From Rutidosis leptorrhynchoides (lineage: Eukaryota; Streptophyta; Magnoliopsida; Asterales; Asteraceae), in contig NC_092333.1 in the NCBI RefSeq assembly GCF_046630445.1, positions 333,323,501 to 333,387,500 of the forward strand: 64,000 bases of DNA. Reading direction: 5' to 3'. How positions within the stretch are numbered: position 1 is the stretch's first letter; each line of letters starts with the position of its first letter. Below the pieces are notes generated by a model. That model was not told the origin of the DNA. It did not search any database and saw only the letters and a program-made list of their open reading frames with translations. Positions 1 to 12,343 of this stretch are shown one piece after another. A program made the translations under genes and the position numbers.

Positions 1-1177
1 GACACTCTATATGTGAATGTTGGAGTTAGCTATACAGGGTTGAGGTTGATTCCAAAATATATATAGTTTGAGTTGTGATCAATACTGAGATACGTATACA
101 CTGGGTCCTGGATTGATTTAAGATAATATTTATCAATTTATTTCTGTACATCTAACTGTGGACAACTAGTTGTAGGTTACTAACGAGGACAGCTGACTTA
201 ATAAACTTAAAACATCAAAATGTATTAAAAGTGTTGTAAATATATTTTGAACATACTTTGATATATATGTACATATTTGTTATAGGTTTGTGAATCGACC
301 AGTGACCAAGTCTTACTTCCCGACGAAGTAAAAATCTGTGAAAGTGAGTTATAGTCCCACTTTTAAAATCTAATATTTTTGGGATGAGAATACATGCAGG
401 TTTTATAAATGATTTACAAAATAGACACAAGTACGTGAAACTACATTCTATGGTTGAATTATCGAAATCGAATATGCCCCTTTTTATTAAGTCTGGTAAT
501 CTAAGAATTAGGGAACAGACACCCTAATTGACGCGAATCCTAACGATAGATCTATTGGGCCTAACAAACCCCATCCAAAGTACCGGATGCTTTAGTACTT
601 CGAAATTTATATCATATCCGAAGGGTGTCCCGGAATGATGGGGATATTCTTATATATGCATCTTGTTAATGTCGGTTACCAGGTGTTCACCATATGAATG
701 ATTTTTATCTCTATGTATGGGATATGTATTGAAATATGAAATCTTGTGGTCTATTGCTACGATTTGATATATATAGGTTAAACCTATAACTCACCAACAT
801 TTTTGTTGACGTTTAAAGCATGTTTATTCTCAGGTGAATATTAAGAGCTTCCGCTGTCGCATACTTAAATAAGGACAAGATTTGGAGTCCATTCTTGTAT
901 GATATTGTGTAAAAACTGCATTCAAGAAACTTATTTCGTTGTAACATATTTGTATTGTAAACCGTTATGTAATAGTCGTGTGTAAACAGGATATTTTAGA
1001 TTATCATTATTTGATAATCTACGTAAAGCTTTTTAAACCTTTATTGATGAAATAAAGGTTATGGTTTGTTTTAAAATGAATGCAGTCTTTGAAAAACGTC
1101 TCATATAGAGGTCAAAAACCTCGCAACGAAATCAATTAATATGGAACATTTTTAATCAATAAGAACGGGACATTTCA
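1..1177 (+). repeat. Element A 5' LTR (3' portion only)
   Basis: This is the terminal 1177 bases of the LTR, ending in CATTTCA directly before the primer binding site. It matches 8859-10035 base for base apart from scattered substitutions. The first ~1.0 kb of the LTR lies outside the window. Short reading frames here are repeated in every LTR of the family on either strand and are not genes. Confidence 0.95.
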
Positions 1178-1179
1178 GT

Positions 1180-1191
1180 TGGTATCAGAGC
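1180..1191 (+). other. Element A primer binding site (tRNA-iMet type)
   Basis: TGGTATCAGAGC starts two bases after the LTR end. This is the standard plant initiator-Met tRNA complement that primes minus-strand synthesis. Identical motifs follow the 5' LTRs of B and D, and a one-mismatch form follows that of C. Confidence 0.95.
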
Positions 1192-1386
1192 GTTGGTCTT
1201 AAAGAACCAGAATTTTGCATTAGTGTGTCTTATCGAGTTTGTTAGGATGCATTAATGAGTCTGGACTTCGACCGTGTTTACTTGAAAAATGATTGCTTAA
1301 CAAATTTTGTTGAAAACTATATATTTTTAACATGTGAATATTATGTGATATATTAATCTCTTAACGTGTTTGATATTATGTGATAG

Positions 1387-2000
1387 ATGTCTACCTCTAG
1401 AACAAGTCCCATTGACTCACCTAATAATAATGAAGAGTTAAATGTAAATTGGAATGATTCGTGGACTAATTCACAAGTTCCCGAAGAGGAACCAGAAGAA
1501 GAGTCGGAACCGGAAGAAGAATCGGAACCGGAAGAAGAATCGGAACCGGAAGAAGAAATAGAACGAGTGGGGGAAATAATAAAACGGTTAAGTAGAAGAA
1601 AATCCTCAACCAACCGACCAAAGTTAATTATGGTCAATGGTGTTTCAACCAAGGAAGTAAAGTATTAGGAGGATTACCAATTCTCCGATGAATCGGATCC
1701 CGACAAGGATTCCGATGATGTTATAGAAATTACCCCATCACAATTTAATAAGGCAAAAGAGAACAATAAGGGAAAGAGCATAAAATAGAGAAATTCGATT
1801 CCAAACCCGATGAACTTTATATGTATCGTCAACACCCGTATTTCTTAAGTTGTGACAATAACTCGGGAACCTCTAAACCACCAGGTTTTTCTAAACCAAT
1901 GTGGAAAACGACGGCTCGTATTAGGGGAACATCATATATCCCTAGAAACTTGGCAAAACGAACCAAAATCGAAGAAGAAGAAACGAGCGAGTCGGAATAA
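1387..2000 (+). pseudogene. Acidic accessory ORF1 relic of element A
   Basis: This is the counterpart of the 204-codon ORF in element C (29775-30389). It starts at the same Met and carries the same Glu-rich repeat (units of EPEEES) near codons 35-60. A TGG to TAG change stops it after 93 codons, at about 1666-1668, and a small indel further on breaks the rest of the frame. The final codons (TSESE then TAA at 1998-2000) are still recognisable. The function is unknown. The intact form looks acidic and largely disordered. Confidence 0.75.
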
Positions 2001-2136
2001 GATAGTTGTATGCGTGTGGTGTAATATATGTAATATAGTGTGCTTATGTTTTATGATATATGTAAAAATTGCTTGTATTAATAAGTATTTTTTTATGAAT
2101 CTAACTCTTGTCTATTTTATAGTTTAAAAACACAAA

Positions 2137-2754
2137 ATGGATAGACAACCCAATATTTTAAGAGACCTACCCGGAGACATGACTGATGAAATCTTGTCTA
2201 GAGTCGGTCAGAATTCCTCGGCACAACTATTTAAGGCGAGATCAGTTTGTAAGACATTCGAAGAATGTTCCAAGAATGCCTTGGTTTATAAAAGGCTTTC
2301 GTTCGAAAGATGGGGGATATCACATTGGGAAATCCATAAGTTACGATGTGTTTACTTTGACGCATATATTGCGGGGAACCCAAATGCTATTTTACGCAAC
2401 GGGTTAAGAAATTATTTTGACTCAATATATCCGAATATAGGACTTCGTGATTTAGAAAAAGCGGCTAACATGCAACATAAAGAAGCATGTTATGCTTACG
2501 GGTTAGTAATGTTCGCTTCTCACCAAAGTGAGAACAAGAACATCGGGCTACAACTATTAAACAAAACGTTCCCACAAGTGACGGAGTCGGTAATTGGGGT
2601 AAGAAATGAGGTTTTTAGATTGTTAAAGGACTGTTGGACATTACGTAACCTTCATCCTTTTGACGACGTTACAACACATTGTCTTACTATCGGTCACAAC
2701 GGTTATGTTCCACAAAACCAAGGATGGGAAGTGGTATTAGTAAAACCAGAATGA
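2137..2754 (+). CDS. F-box protein carried by element A (At1g67623/At2g35280-like)
   Basis: The ORF encodes 205 residues. Residues ~8-55 form an F-box: an LPGDM..EILSRV start, then the VCKTFEE segment and conserved hydrophobic positions. F-box proteins dock substrates to the SCF ubiquitin ligase through SKP1. Residues ~100-150 contain a Sel1-like stretch (LEKAANMQHKEACYAYG, then GLQLLNK), the layout typical of the small plant F-box family around At1g67623 and At2g35280. It lies in sense between the primer binding site and gag. It differs from the copy in element C at about ten residues with no indel, and ends 22 codons earlier through a TGC to TGA change. It remains open although ORF1 and gag-pol around it are broken. 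The family assignment is by eye; function inside the element is inference. Confidence 0.8.
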   Translation: MDRQPNILRDLPGDMTDEILSRVGQNSSAQLFKARSVCKTFEECSKNALVYKRLSFERWGISHWEIHKLRCVYFDAYIAGNPNAILRNGLRNYFDSIYPNIGLRDLEKAANMQHKEACYAYGLVMFASHQSENKNIGLQLLNKTFPQVTESVIGVRNEVFRLLKDCWTLRNLHPFDDVTTHCLTIGHNGYVPQNQGWEVVLVKPE

Positions 2755-2937
2755 ATGACTTGTTTCTGGACATATGAATTACGTGTCTTTATTGCCTTTG
2801 CTGAACGCCTTATTTATTAACTAGAATTATCTTCGCAACTACTTTGTATCAAAGTTTTATGTGCTATATTTCATGCTATATGTAAAATAGCGGTATTGTA
2901 AGTTTTCAAGTTATTGTATAAAGGCTTGAATATGATA

Positions 2938-2940
<3 letters not shown>

Positions 2941-3029
<89 letters not shown>
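2941..3029. repeat. (TA)n microsatellite
   Basis: An uninterrupted TA tract of about 45 units in the spacer upstream of gag in element A. The corresponding place in element C has no such tract, so it expanded after the copies separated. Confidence 0.97.
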
Positions 3030-3032
<3 letters not shown>

Positions 3033-3100
3033 TGTGATTAGTTTTTCATATAGAATTGTAGTAGTTGAAATGGTATGTTAGCTACTAAGTATGAACTTAA

Positions 3101-3117
3101 CGTGTAGGTACTACCCG
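3101..3117. promoter_or_regulatory. Internal palindrome resembling the polypurine context (element A)
   Basis: The sequence CGTGTAGGTACTACCCG is one base away from the perfect palindrome found at 28743-28759 in element C. Half of it repeats the ACGGGTAGGTAC that precedes the 3' LTR. It can fold into a short stem. Role unknown; see findings. Confidence 0.6.
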
Positions 3118-3249
3118 AATTAACGAGTATAAAACGCTAATATGAAGAAAGAGCTTTTATAAATAAGTTCATATTACGCTACGAAATACTATTGACTACT
3201 CTTGATATTCTATATGATTAACTCGTTTCATTTGACTATTTTGAAGGAA

Positions 3250-6200
3250 ATGGCACCGACTACTCGACACACCTTGAATATGAGCGAAGAGGAATTTTGT
3301 GCCTTTCTTGCTTCAAACATAGCCGTAGTACAGGCTGCGCTACATACCAACAATAACCTTGGATCTAGCAGTACAGGAAATCGTGTAGGATGCACCTACA
3401 AAGAATTCACTACCTGCAAACCTTTGGAATTTGATGGAACCGAAGGACCGATCGGATTGAAACGGCGGACCGAGAAGGTCGAATCGGTGTTTGCCATAAG
3501 TAAGTGTACTGAAGAGGACAAAGTGAAGTATGCTACGCATACCTTCACAGGTTCCGTGTTAACATGGTGGAATACCTATCTAGAGCAAGTGGGACAAGAT
3601 GATGCTTACGCACTACCGTGGTCAGCATTCAAGCACTTGATGAACGAGAAGTACCGTCCCAGAACCGAGGTCAATAAGCTCAAGACAGAACTTAGAGGGT
3701 TACGAACCCAAGGATTTGATATTACCACGTACGAAAGACGATTTACAGAATTGTGCCTATTGTGTCCGGGAGCGTTCGAATATGAGGAAGAGAAGATCGA
3801 CGCGTTTGTGAAAGGATTACCGGAAAGAATCCAAGAAGATATAGGTTCACACGAGCCCGCCTCCATACAACAGGCATGTAGAATGGCTCACAAACTAGTG
3901 AACCAGATTGAAGAAAGAATTAAAGAATAGACAGCTGAAGAGGCCAATGTGAAGCAAGTCAAAAGAAAGTGGGAGGAAAACGGAGATAAGAATCACCAAT
4001 ACAACAACAACAGCAATTACAACAATAATCGCAACAACTATCCCAACAATCGCAACATCAATCGCAACTACAACAAACAGCCTAACAACAACAACAACAA
4101 CAATAACAACAACAACAGTAACTACAACAATCATCCCAACAACAATAATAACCGCAACAACAACAACAACAATCAGTAGCAGCTATGCCAAAGGTGTGAA
4201 AAGTATCACTCGGGGTTCTGCACCAAATTTTGCAACAAGTGTAAAAGAAATGGTCATAGCACGGCGAAGTGTGAGGTCTACGGACCAGGGGTTAACAGAA
4301 CGAAAGGAACAAATGGTGTCGGAACAAGTAATGGCGGAGCAAGTAGTGTTGGAGCAAGTTATGCCAATGTAGTTTGTTATAAATGTGGAAAACGGGCCAC
4401 ATTATTAGAAATTGCCCGAACTAGGAGAACACAAATGGACAAGGCCGTGGAAGAGTTTTCAATATTAATGCGGCAGAGGCACAGGAAGACCCGGAGCTTG
4501 TTACGGGTACATTTCTTATTGACAATAAATCTGCTTACGTTTTATTTGATTCGGGTGCGGATAGAAGCTATATGAGTAGAGATTTTTGTGCTAAATTAAG
4601 TTGTCCATTGACGCCTTTGGATAGTAAATTTTTACTCGAATTAGCAAATGGTAAATTAATTTCAGCAGATAATATATGTCGGAATCGAGAAATTAAACTG
4701 GTTAGCAAAACATTTAAGATTGACTTGATACCAGTAGAGTTAGGGAGTTTTGATGTGATAATTGGTATGGACTGGTTGAAAGAAGTGAAAGCAGAGATCG
4801 TTTGTTACAAAAATGCAATTCGCATTATACGAGAAAAAGGAAAACCCTTAATGGTGTACGGAGAAAAGGGCAACACGAAGCTACATCTTATTAGTAATTT
4901 GAAGGCACAAAAACTAATAAGAAAAGGTTGCTATACTGTTCTAGCACACGTCGAGAAAGTACAAACTGAAGAAAAGAGCATCAATGATGTTCTCGTCGCA
5001 AAAGAATTTCCCGATGTATTTCCGAAAGAATTACCGGGATTACCCCCACATCGATCCGTTGAATTTCAAATAGATCTTGTACCAGGAGCTGCACCAATAG
5101 CTCGTGCTCCTTACAGACTCGCACACAGCAAGATGAAAGAACTGCAAAGCCAATTACAAGAACTTTTAGAGCGTGGTTTCATTCGACCAAGCACATCACC
5201 TTGGGGAGCTCCTGTTTTGTTTGTCAAGAAGAAAGATGGTACATTCAGGTTGTGTATCGACTACCAAGAGTTGAACAAACTTGCCATCAAGAACCGCTAC
5301 CCACTACCGAGAATCGACGACTTATTTGATCAACTACAAGGCTCGTCTGTTTATTCAAAGATTGACTTACGTTCCGGGTATCATCAAATGTGGGTGAAAG
5401 AAGATGATATTCCAAAGACTGCTTTCAGAACACGTTACGGTCATTACGTGTTTATGGTCATGCCGTTTGGTTTAACTAATGCACCAGCTGTGTTCATAGA
5501 CCTTATGAACCGAGTGTGTGGACCATACCTTGACAAGTTTGTCATTGTTTTCATTGATGACATACTTATTTACTCAAAGAATGACCAAGAACACGGTGAA
5601 CATTTGAGAAAGGTGTTAGAAGTATTGAGGAAGGAAGAATTGTACGCTAAATTTTCAAAGTGTGCATTTTGGTTGGAAGAAGTTCAATTCCTCGGTCACA
5701 TAGTGAACAAAGAAGGTATTAAGGTGGATCCGGCAAAGATAGAAACTGTTGAAAAGTGGGAAACCCCAAAAACTCCGAAACACATACGCTAGTTTTTAGG
5801 ACTAGCTGGTTACTACAGAAGGTTCATCCAAGACTTTTCCAGAATAGCAAAACCCTTGACTGCATTAACGCATAAAGGGAAGAAATTTGAATGGAAGGAT
5901 GAATAAGAGAAAGCGTTTCAGTTATTGAAGAAAAAGCTAACTACGACACCTATATTGTCATTGCCTGAAGGGAATGATGATTTTGTGATTTATTGTGATG
6001 CATCAAAGCAAGGTTTCGGTTGTGTATTAATGCAACGAATGAAGGCGATTGCTTATGCGTCTAGACAATTGAAGATTCACGAACAAAATTATACGACGCA
6101 TGATTTGGAATTAAGCGCGGTTGTTTTTGCATTAAAGACTTGGAGGCACTACTTATATGGGGTCAAAAGTATTATATATACCGACCACAAAAGTCTTCAA

Positions 6201-7815
6201 CACATATTTAATCAGAAACAAGGTGGATTAAATTGTTGAATGATTACGACTTTGAGATTCGTTACCACCCGGGGAAGGCAAATGTGGTAGCCGACGCCTT
6301 GAGCAGGAAGGACAGAGAACCCATTCGAGTAAAATCTATGAATATAATGATTCACAATAACCTTACTACTCAAATAAAGGAGGCACAATAAGGAGTTTTA
6401 AAAGAGGGAAATTTAAAGGATGAAATACCCAAAGGATCGAAGAAGCATCTTAATATTCGGGAAGACGGAACCGGTATAGGGCTGAAAGGATTTGGGTACC
6501 AAAATTTGGAGATATGAGAGAAATGGTACTTAGAGAAGCTCATAAAACCAGATACTCAATACATCCTGGAACGGGGAAGATGTACAAGGATCTCAAGAAA
6601 CATTTTTGGTGGCCGGGTATGAAAACCGATGTTGCTAAATACGTAGGAGAATGTTTGACGTGTTCTAAGGTCAAAGCTGAGCATCAGAAACCATCAGGTC
6701 TACTTCAGCAACCCGAAATCCCGGAATGGAAATGGGAAAACATTAGCATGGATTTCATCACTAAATTGCCATGGACTGTAAGTGGTTTTGATACTATTTG
6801 GGTAATAGTTGATCGTCTCACCAAATCAGCACACTTCCTGCCAATAAGAGAAGATGACAAGATGGAGAAGTTAGCACAACTGTATTTGAAGGAAGTTGTC
6901 TCCAGGCATGGAATACCAATCTCTATTATCTCTGATAGGGATGGCAGATTTATTTCAAGATTCTGGCAGACATTACAGCAAGCATTAGGAACTCATCTAG
7001 ACATGAGTACTGCCTATCATCCACAAACTGATGGGCAGAGCGAAAGGACGATAAAAACACTTGAAGACATGCTACGAGCATGTGTTATTGATTTCGAAAA
7101 CAGTTGGGATCGACATCTACCGTTAGCAGAATTTTCCTACAACAACAGTTATCATTCTAGTATTGAGATGGCGCCGTTTAAGGCACTTTATGGTAGAAAG
7201 TGCAGGTCTCCGATTTGTTGGAATGAAGTGGGGGATAGACAGATTACGGGTCCGGAGATAATACAAGAAACTACCGAGAAAATCATCCAAATTCAACAAA
7301 GATTGAAAACCGCCCAGAGTCGACAAAAGAGCTACGCGGATAGTAAAAGAAAAGATATAGAGTTTGAAATTGGAGAAATGGTCATGCTTAAGGTTTCACC
7401 TTGGAAAGGCGTTGTTCGATTTGGTAAACGGGGGAAACTAAATCCAAGGTACATTGGACCATTCAAGATTATAGATCGTGTCGGACCAGTAGCTTACCAA
7501 CTAGAGCTACCTCAACAACTCGCAGCTGTACATAACACTCTCCACGTCTCAAATTTGAAGAAATGTTTTGCTAAAGAATATCTCACTATTCCGTTGGACG
7601 AAATCTAAATCAATGAAAAACTTCAATTCATTGAAGAACCCGTCGAAATAATGGATCGTGAGGTTAAGAGACTTAAACAAAACAAGATACCGATTGTTAA
7701 GGTTTGATGGAATGCTCGTAGAGGACCCGAGTTCACCTGAGAGTGTGAAGATCAGATGAAGAAGAAATACCCGCATCTATTTCTAGAAGATTCGTCAACA
7801 CTTTCAACAACTTAA
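3250..7815 (+). pseudogene. Degenerate gag-pol polyprotein of element A
   Basis: Recognisable in order are a Retrotrans_gag domain, an Asn-rich linker, zinc knuckles, retropepsin (DSG), reverse transcriptase ([10 protein letters not shown]), RNase H, integrase (HHCC, then D, D, E) and a C-terminal chromodomain. The frame is broken by stops near 3928, 4177, 5790, 5904, 6390, 7606, 7705 and 7729, a 1-base loss near 4393 in the second zinc knuckle, and a deletion near 6220 after RNase H. The start is the Met at 3250 (MAPTTRHT), shared with element C. The chromodomain region is full length here, unlike in C. This copy cannot make a full polyprotein. Confidence 0.95.
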
Positions 7816-7820
7816 AATTT

Positions 7821-7850
7821 CGAGACGAAATTTATTTAACGGGTAGGTAC
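7821..7850 (+). promoter_or_regulatory. Polypurine/3' LTR junction context of element A
   Basis: CGAGACGAAATTTATTTAAC followed by GGGTAGGTAC directly precedes the 3' LTR. Near-identical contexts precede the 3' LTRs of B, C, D and E. This is the expected position of the plus-strand primer. Confidence 0.75.
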
Positions 7851-10035
7851 TGTAGTGACCCGAACTTTTCCATATTTATATATATATTAAATGAAATTGT
7901 TATTTACATGATTAAGTGTTTCCAACATGTTAAGCAATCAAACTTGTTAATACTTGATTAATTGAAAGAGGTTTCATATAGACAATTGACCACCCAAGTT
8001 GACCGGTGATTCACGAACGTTAAAACTTGTAAAAACTATATGATGACATATATATGGATATATATATATATATAGTTAACATGATATTATGATAATTAAA
8101 CATATCATTAAGTATATTAACAATTAACTACATATGTAAAAGCAAGACTACTAACTTAATGATTTTTAAACGAGACATATATGTAACAATTATCGTTGTA
8201 ACGACATTTAAGGTATATATATATCATATTAAGAGATATTCATACATCATATTATCATGATAATATAATAATTTAAAATCTCATTTGATATTATAAACAT
8301 TGGGCTAACAACATTTAACAAGATCGTTAACCTAAAGGTTTCAAAACAACACTTACATGTAACGACTAACGATGACTTAACGACTCAGTTAAAATGTATA
8401 TACATGTAGTGTTTTAATATGTATTCATACACTTTTGAAAGACTTCAATACACTTATCAAAATACTTCTACTTAACAAAAATGCTTACAATTACATTCTC
8501 GTTCAGTTTCATCAACAAATCTACTCGTATGCACCCGTATTCGTACTCGTACAATACACAGATTTTAGATGTATGAACTATTGGTATATACACTCAAAAC
8601 TGTTAAGTTCAATACGAAACTGTGGCCACTGGAATCACTCAAAATGGATTAGAAACAAAGAAATGGCGAGTAAAACAAGATTGATAAAAACTACTCATTT
8701 TACCTACGTGAAAGTTAGTAATAAATCTATTCCAACCATAACCTAATAAACTTATATTGTATATTATGTAATCTTGAGATACCATAGACACGTATACAAT
8801 GTTTCAACCTATCATGTCGACCCATCTATATATATATATATATTGCGGAACAACCATAGACACTCTATATGTGAATGTTGGAGTTAGCTATACAGGGTTG
8901 AGGTTGATTCCAAAATATATATAGTTTGAGTTGTGATCAATACTGAGATACGTATACACTGGGTCCTGGATTGATTTAAGATAATATTTATCAATTTATT
9001 TCTGTACATCTAACTGTGGACAACTAGTTGTAGGTTACTAACGAGGACAGCTGACTTAATAAACTTAAAACATCAAAATGTATTAAAAGTGTTGTAAATA
9101 TATTTTGAACATACTTTGATATATATGTACATATTTGTTATAGGTTTGTGAATCGACCAGTGACCAAGTCTTACTTCCCGACGAAGTAAAAATCTGTGAA
9201 AGTGAGTTATAGTCCCACTTTTACTATCTAATATTTTTGGGATGAGAATACATGCAGGTTTTATAAATGATTTACAAAATAGACACAAGTACGTGAAACT
9301 ACATTCTATGGTTGAATTATCGAAATCGAATATGCCCCTTTTTATTAAGTCTGGAAATCTAAGAATTAGGGAACAGACACCCTAATTGACGCGAATCCTA
9401 AAGATAGATCTATTGGGCCTAACAAACCCCATCCAAAGTACCGGATGCTTTAGTACTTCGAAATTTATATCATATCCGAAGGGTATCCCGGAATGATGGG
9501 GGTATTCTTATATATGCATCTTGTTAATGTCGGTTACCAGGTGTTCACCATATGAATGATTTTTATCTCTATGTATGGGATGTGTATTGAAATATGAAAT
9601 CTTGTGGTCTATTGTTACGATTTGATATATATAGGTTAAACCTATAACTCACCAACATTTTTGTTGACGTTTAAAGCATGTTTATTCTCAGATGAATACT
9701 AAGAGCTTCCGCTGTCGCATACTTAAATAAGGACAAGATTTGGAGTCCATGCTTGTATGATATTGTGTAAAAACTACATTCAAGAAACTTATTTCGTTGT
9801 AACATATTTGTATTGTAAACCGTTATGTAATAGTCGTGTGTAAACAGGATATTTTAGATTATCATTATTTGATAATCTACGTAAAGCTTTTTAAACCTTT
9901 ATTGATGAAATAAAGGTTATGGTTTGTTTTAAAATGAATGCAGTCTTTGAAAAACGTCTCATATAGAGGTCAAAAACCTCGCAACGAAATCAATTAATAT
10001 GGAACGTTTTTAATCAATAAGAACGGGACATTTCA
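7851..10035 (+). repeat. Element A 3' LTR (2185 bp)
   Basis: It begins TGTAGTGACCCG and ends CATTTCA. Its last 1177 bases pair with the window start. Compared with the 3250-bp LTRs of element C it lacks about 1.07 kb between the positions matching ~33112 and ~32020 of C. Frames such as 8435-8746 are chance openings, not genes. Confidence 0.93.
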
Positions 10036-10041
10036 ACTCGT

Positions 10042-11243
10042 TCGAGTTAAAATATCACATCATCCAGCTCATTCAGAATAGCTATAAGTTTCATGGATTA
10101 TCGAATGACGATCCTAATTCTCACCTTGATAAATTCATATCTCTTTCGAACTCCTACAAACATCCAGGGATAAGATAAGATATAGTCCGGCTATACTTGT
10201 TCCCCTATTCTTTCACTCCTCATGCTCAAACTTGGTTCGAAGGACTGGAAAAAGATTCCATCACGTCATGGACGGAGATGGCTACTAAATTCCTAACCAA
10301 ATATTTCCATCCTTCTAAACAAACCAAACTGAAGAATGACATCATTAACTTTAAACAAAGTTATGATGAATCTCTTTACACTGCATGGGAGCGATTCAAA
10401 ACCCTGCTGAAGAAATGCCCTAATCACCAGCTAGAACGGTCAGCCCAAATTTGTACCTTCTATAATGGTCTTACGGTAAATCATAGGACGACGATCGATG
10501 CAGCAGCTCAAGGGAATCTGATGAACCAAACCGCAGAAGAAGCATGGGAATTGCTCGAGAACATGACAATGCATCATCATGACTGGAACAGTGGTGAAGC
10601 AACTTCATCATCTGCCCCACTCTCTGCACTTAACAATCAAACGGAGGCCATAAAATCCCTCACGGATAAGATGAAATCTATTGCTAAACAACTCGGAGAA
10701 CTGAAGACGCAGTCGCAACAGGTTAACCAAGCTCAGGCTTGTGTTAATTGTACCAACCCACAACCTACTGAAGAATATCAAGTTGAGTACGAAAACCCTA
10801 GCGGTTCAGTCTGTTACGTCCAATACCCAGCTCGTCCACCAAATCCCGGATTCAATCAACCACCTAGGGTTAATCAATTTCAGCGAAGCAATCAACCTTT
10901 TCTCTATCGCTATCCACCTTATCCAGCCCAACAATCTCAATTGACCTACGATCAACCACTTCCACTCACTGGTCCCCCAGTTGAGGAAAATTCCAATACC
11001 ACCCAGATTACAAAAGCAACTAACCCCACTCTCGGAGCTGATGATCAGTTAACTCAGGTCATTCAAGGGAAACAACAGTTAAATCAGAGAACTGCAACCA
11101 TACAAGATCAGACGGAGATACTAATGAGAAATCAATTGGCTCTGCTCAAAAGTTTGGAAACGCAGGTCAGACAGTTATCACAACACCTTGAAACTGACCG
11201 CATGGAAGATTTCCAAGTAATACTATCCAAAATCCCCACATAG
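10042..11243 (+). pseudogene. Athila/Tat-type Gag of element G (5' truncated by A)
   Basis: The frame opens at the junction with element A and reads FELKYHIIQL, then FHGLSNDDPNSHLDKF, the classic start of the Athila/Tat Gag core. One in-frame TAA sits near 10174. It continues from 10197 with WFEGLEKDSITSW, FLTKYFHPSK and ESLYTAWERFKTLLKKCP, the Retrotrans_gag signature, then a Pro/Gln-rich tail. A frameshift near 11200 separates it from the protease: the neighbouring frame carries the expected FPSNTIQNPH linker. Not functional as it stands. Confidence 0.85.
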
Positions 11244-11257
11244 AAGAAGCAAAGCAA

Positions 11258-12343
11258 ATGGATTCCGTAATCCTAGAGAAAGAACCGCGGAGAAGGTCAA
11301 CTAGGCTCATGAACAAATCAACATATACTCAGAAGCCAACTCCTGAAACTCCAGTTCACTTACATTATCCTGGAAGGCTACAAGAAGAACCATCCAAGCT
11401 CGATTCCTTCAAACTTGATGGAAGATTCCTGGACACTATGTCTAAAGTTCCCAACCAGAAGAGATACATCCGAAGGCTTCTTTCTACAAAGGAGAGGATA
11501 CCAGACTCTAACAAAATTCCACTGCGTGAAGAATGCTCTGCATTACTCAGAAACTCTCTACCACCAAAGCTAGGAGATACGGACCGATTCGTTTTCCCGT
11601 GTTCAATCTACCAATCTGGAACCATTCATGCGCTAGCAGATTTAAGAGCAAGTATCAACCTAATCCCCTACTCTCTCTACAAGAGATTAGAGTTAGGAGA
11701 CTTGTCACCAACTAAAATGACAATCCAACTTGCCGATCATACAATTCGATATCCTAAGGGCATAGTTGAGAACGTCTTGGTGAAAGTCAACAAATTCTTG
11801 TATCTTACGGATTTCGTAGTGATGGATATTAAGGAAGACCTACACACACCAATAGTGTTTGGAAGACCTTTCATGAATACGGCTAGGACTGTCATTGATG
11901 TGTACAATCAAACCTTGATCTTACAATCACATGGGGAGAGCGTTACCTTCAAAATTGACAGACCAACCAATCTTTCTGGGCAGGCAGACATGTTTGCTAT
12001 TTCCACCAGACGGATCACTTCCGATGACGAGTCTTCACCACCAGCCGATGATGTCGAGATGGGTGTCGAATCACAGTCTGTAGACGACCCAGAAATGGAA
12101 GAAGAGGATCCCAGTGAAGAAATAGATGAAGAGGAGGAATCTAAAGAGGAAGAGGAAATGGAAGACGTAAAAGAAACTGTGACAATACCCGCTGCAAGCA
12201 CTGAGCGTCTTGAAGAAATAATGAGGCTTGAGACGGCAGATCACAGTTTAATCATTCGCTTCAAGAAGAAGACCGATAAGGCTGAGGTTAAGGATATAGA
12301 AATTGATCCTGCAAGTATTAAAGTGGAGAATCAGAATACTTAA
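11258..12343 (+). CDS. Retropepsin-like aspartic protease ORF of element G
   Basis: This 361-codon frame carries the Athila/Tat protease region: EECSALLRNSLPPKLGD, then CSIYQSGTIHALADLRASIN, then VFGRPFMNTART. The active-site triad reads D-L-R where the family has D-L-G, so activity is doubtful. The C-terminal third is strongly acidic (runs of Glu around residues 280-310). In related autonomous elements reverse transcriptase would follow; here it does not. The Met at 11258 is probably not the native start, because the frame should continue from Gag. Confidence 0.75.
   Translation: MDSVILEKEPRRRSTRLMNKSTYTQKPTPETPVHLHYPGRLQEEPSKLDSFKLDGRFLDTMSKVPNQKRYIRRLLSTKERIPDSNKIPLREECSALLRNSLPPKLGDTDRFVFPCSIYQSGTIHALADLRASINLIPYSLYKRLELGDLSPTKMTIQLADHTIRYPKGIVENVLVKVNKFLYLTDFVVMDIKEDLHTPIVFGRPFMNTARTVIDVYNQTLILQSHGESVTFKIDRPTNLSGQADMFAISTRRITSDDESSPPADDVEMGVESQSVDDPEMEEEDPSEEIDEEEESKEEEEMEDVKETVTIPAASTERLEEIMRLETADHSLIIRFKKKTDKAEVKDIEIDPASIKVENQNT

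Larger units (their letters stand above)
2755..3249 (+). other. Leader between F-box ORF and gag of element A
   Basis: This is a non-coding spacer. It holds a long TA repeat and a short palindrome (annotated separately) and matches the 28611-28951 spacer of element C, which lacks the expanded TA repeat. I see no further gene. Confidence 0.7.
1..10035 (+). mobile_element. Element A: Ty3/gypsy chromovirus-like retrotransposon, 5' end cut by window
   Basis: Order is partial 5' LTR, primer binding site, acidic ORF relic, F-box ORF, TA repeat, gag-pol pseudogene, polypurine region, complete 3' LTR. Window base 1 aligns with base 8859, and the two LTR copies then run to 1177 and 10035 with no net length change and about a dozen mismatches by eye, which marks them as a pair. 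The five bases after the 3' LTR are ACTCG; the matching left target duplication lies outside the window. The element sits inside the gag region of element G. Its gag-pol is inactive through stops and frameshifts, but it is closely related to the open element C. Confidence 0.93.

Noticed and set aside
1353-1652. Ser/Gly-rich frame (also 30124-30423 and 11908-12201)
   Set aside because: Antisense shadow of the acidic Glu-rich repeats; no independent support.
3895-4134. Poly-Val frame (also 27732-27965)
   Set aside because: Antisense shadow of the Asn-rich Gag linker.
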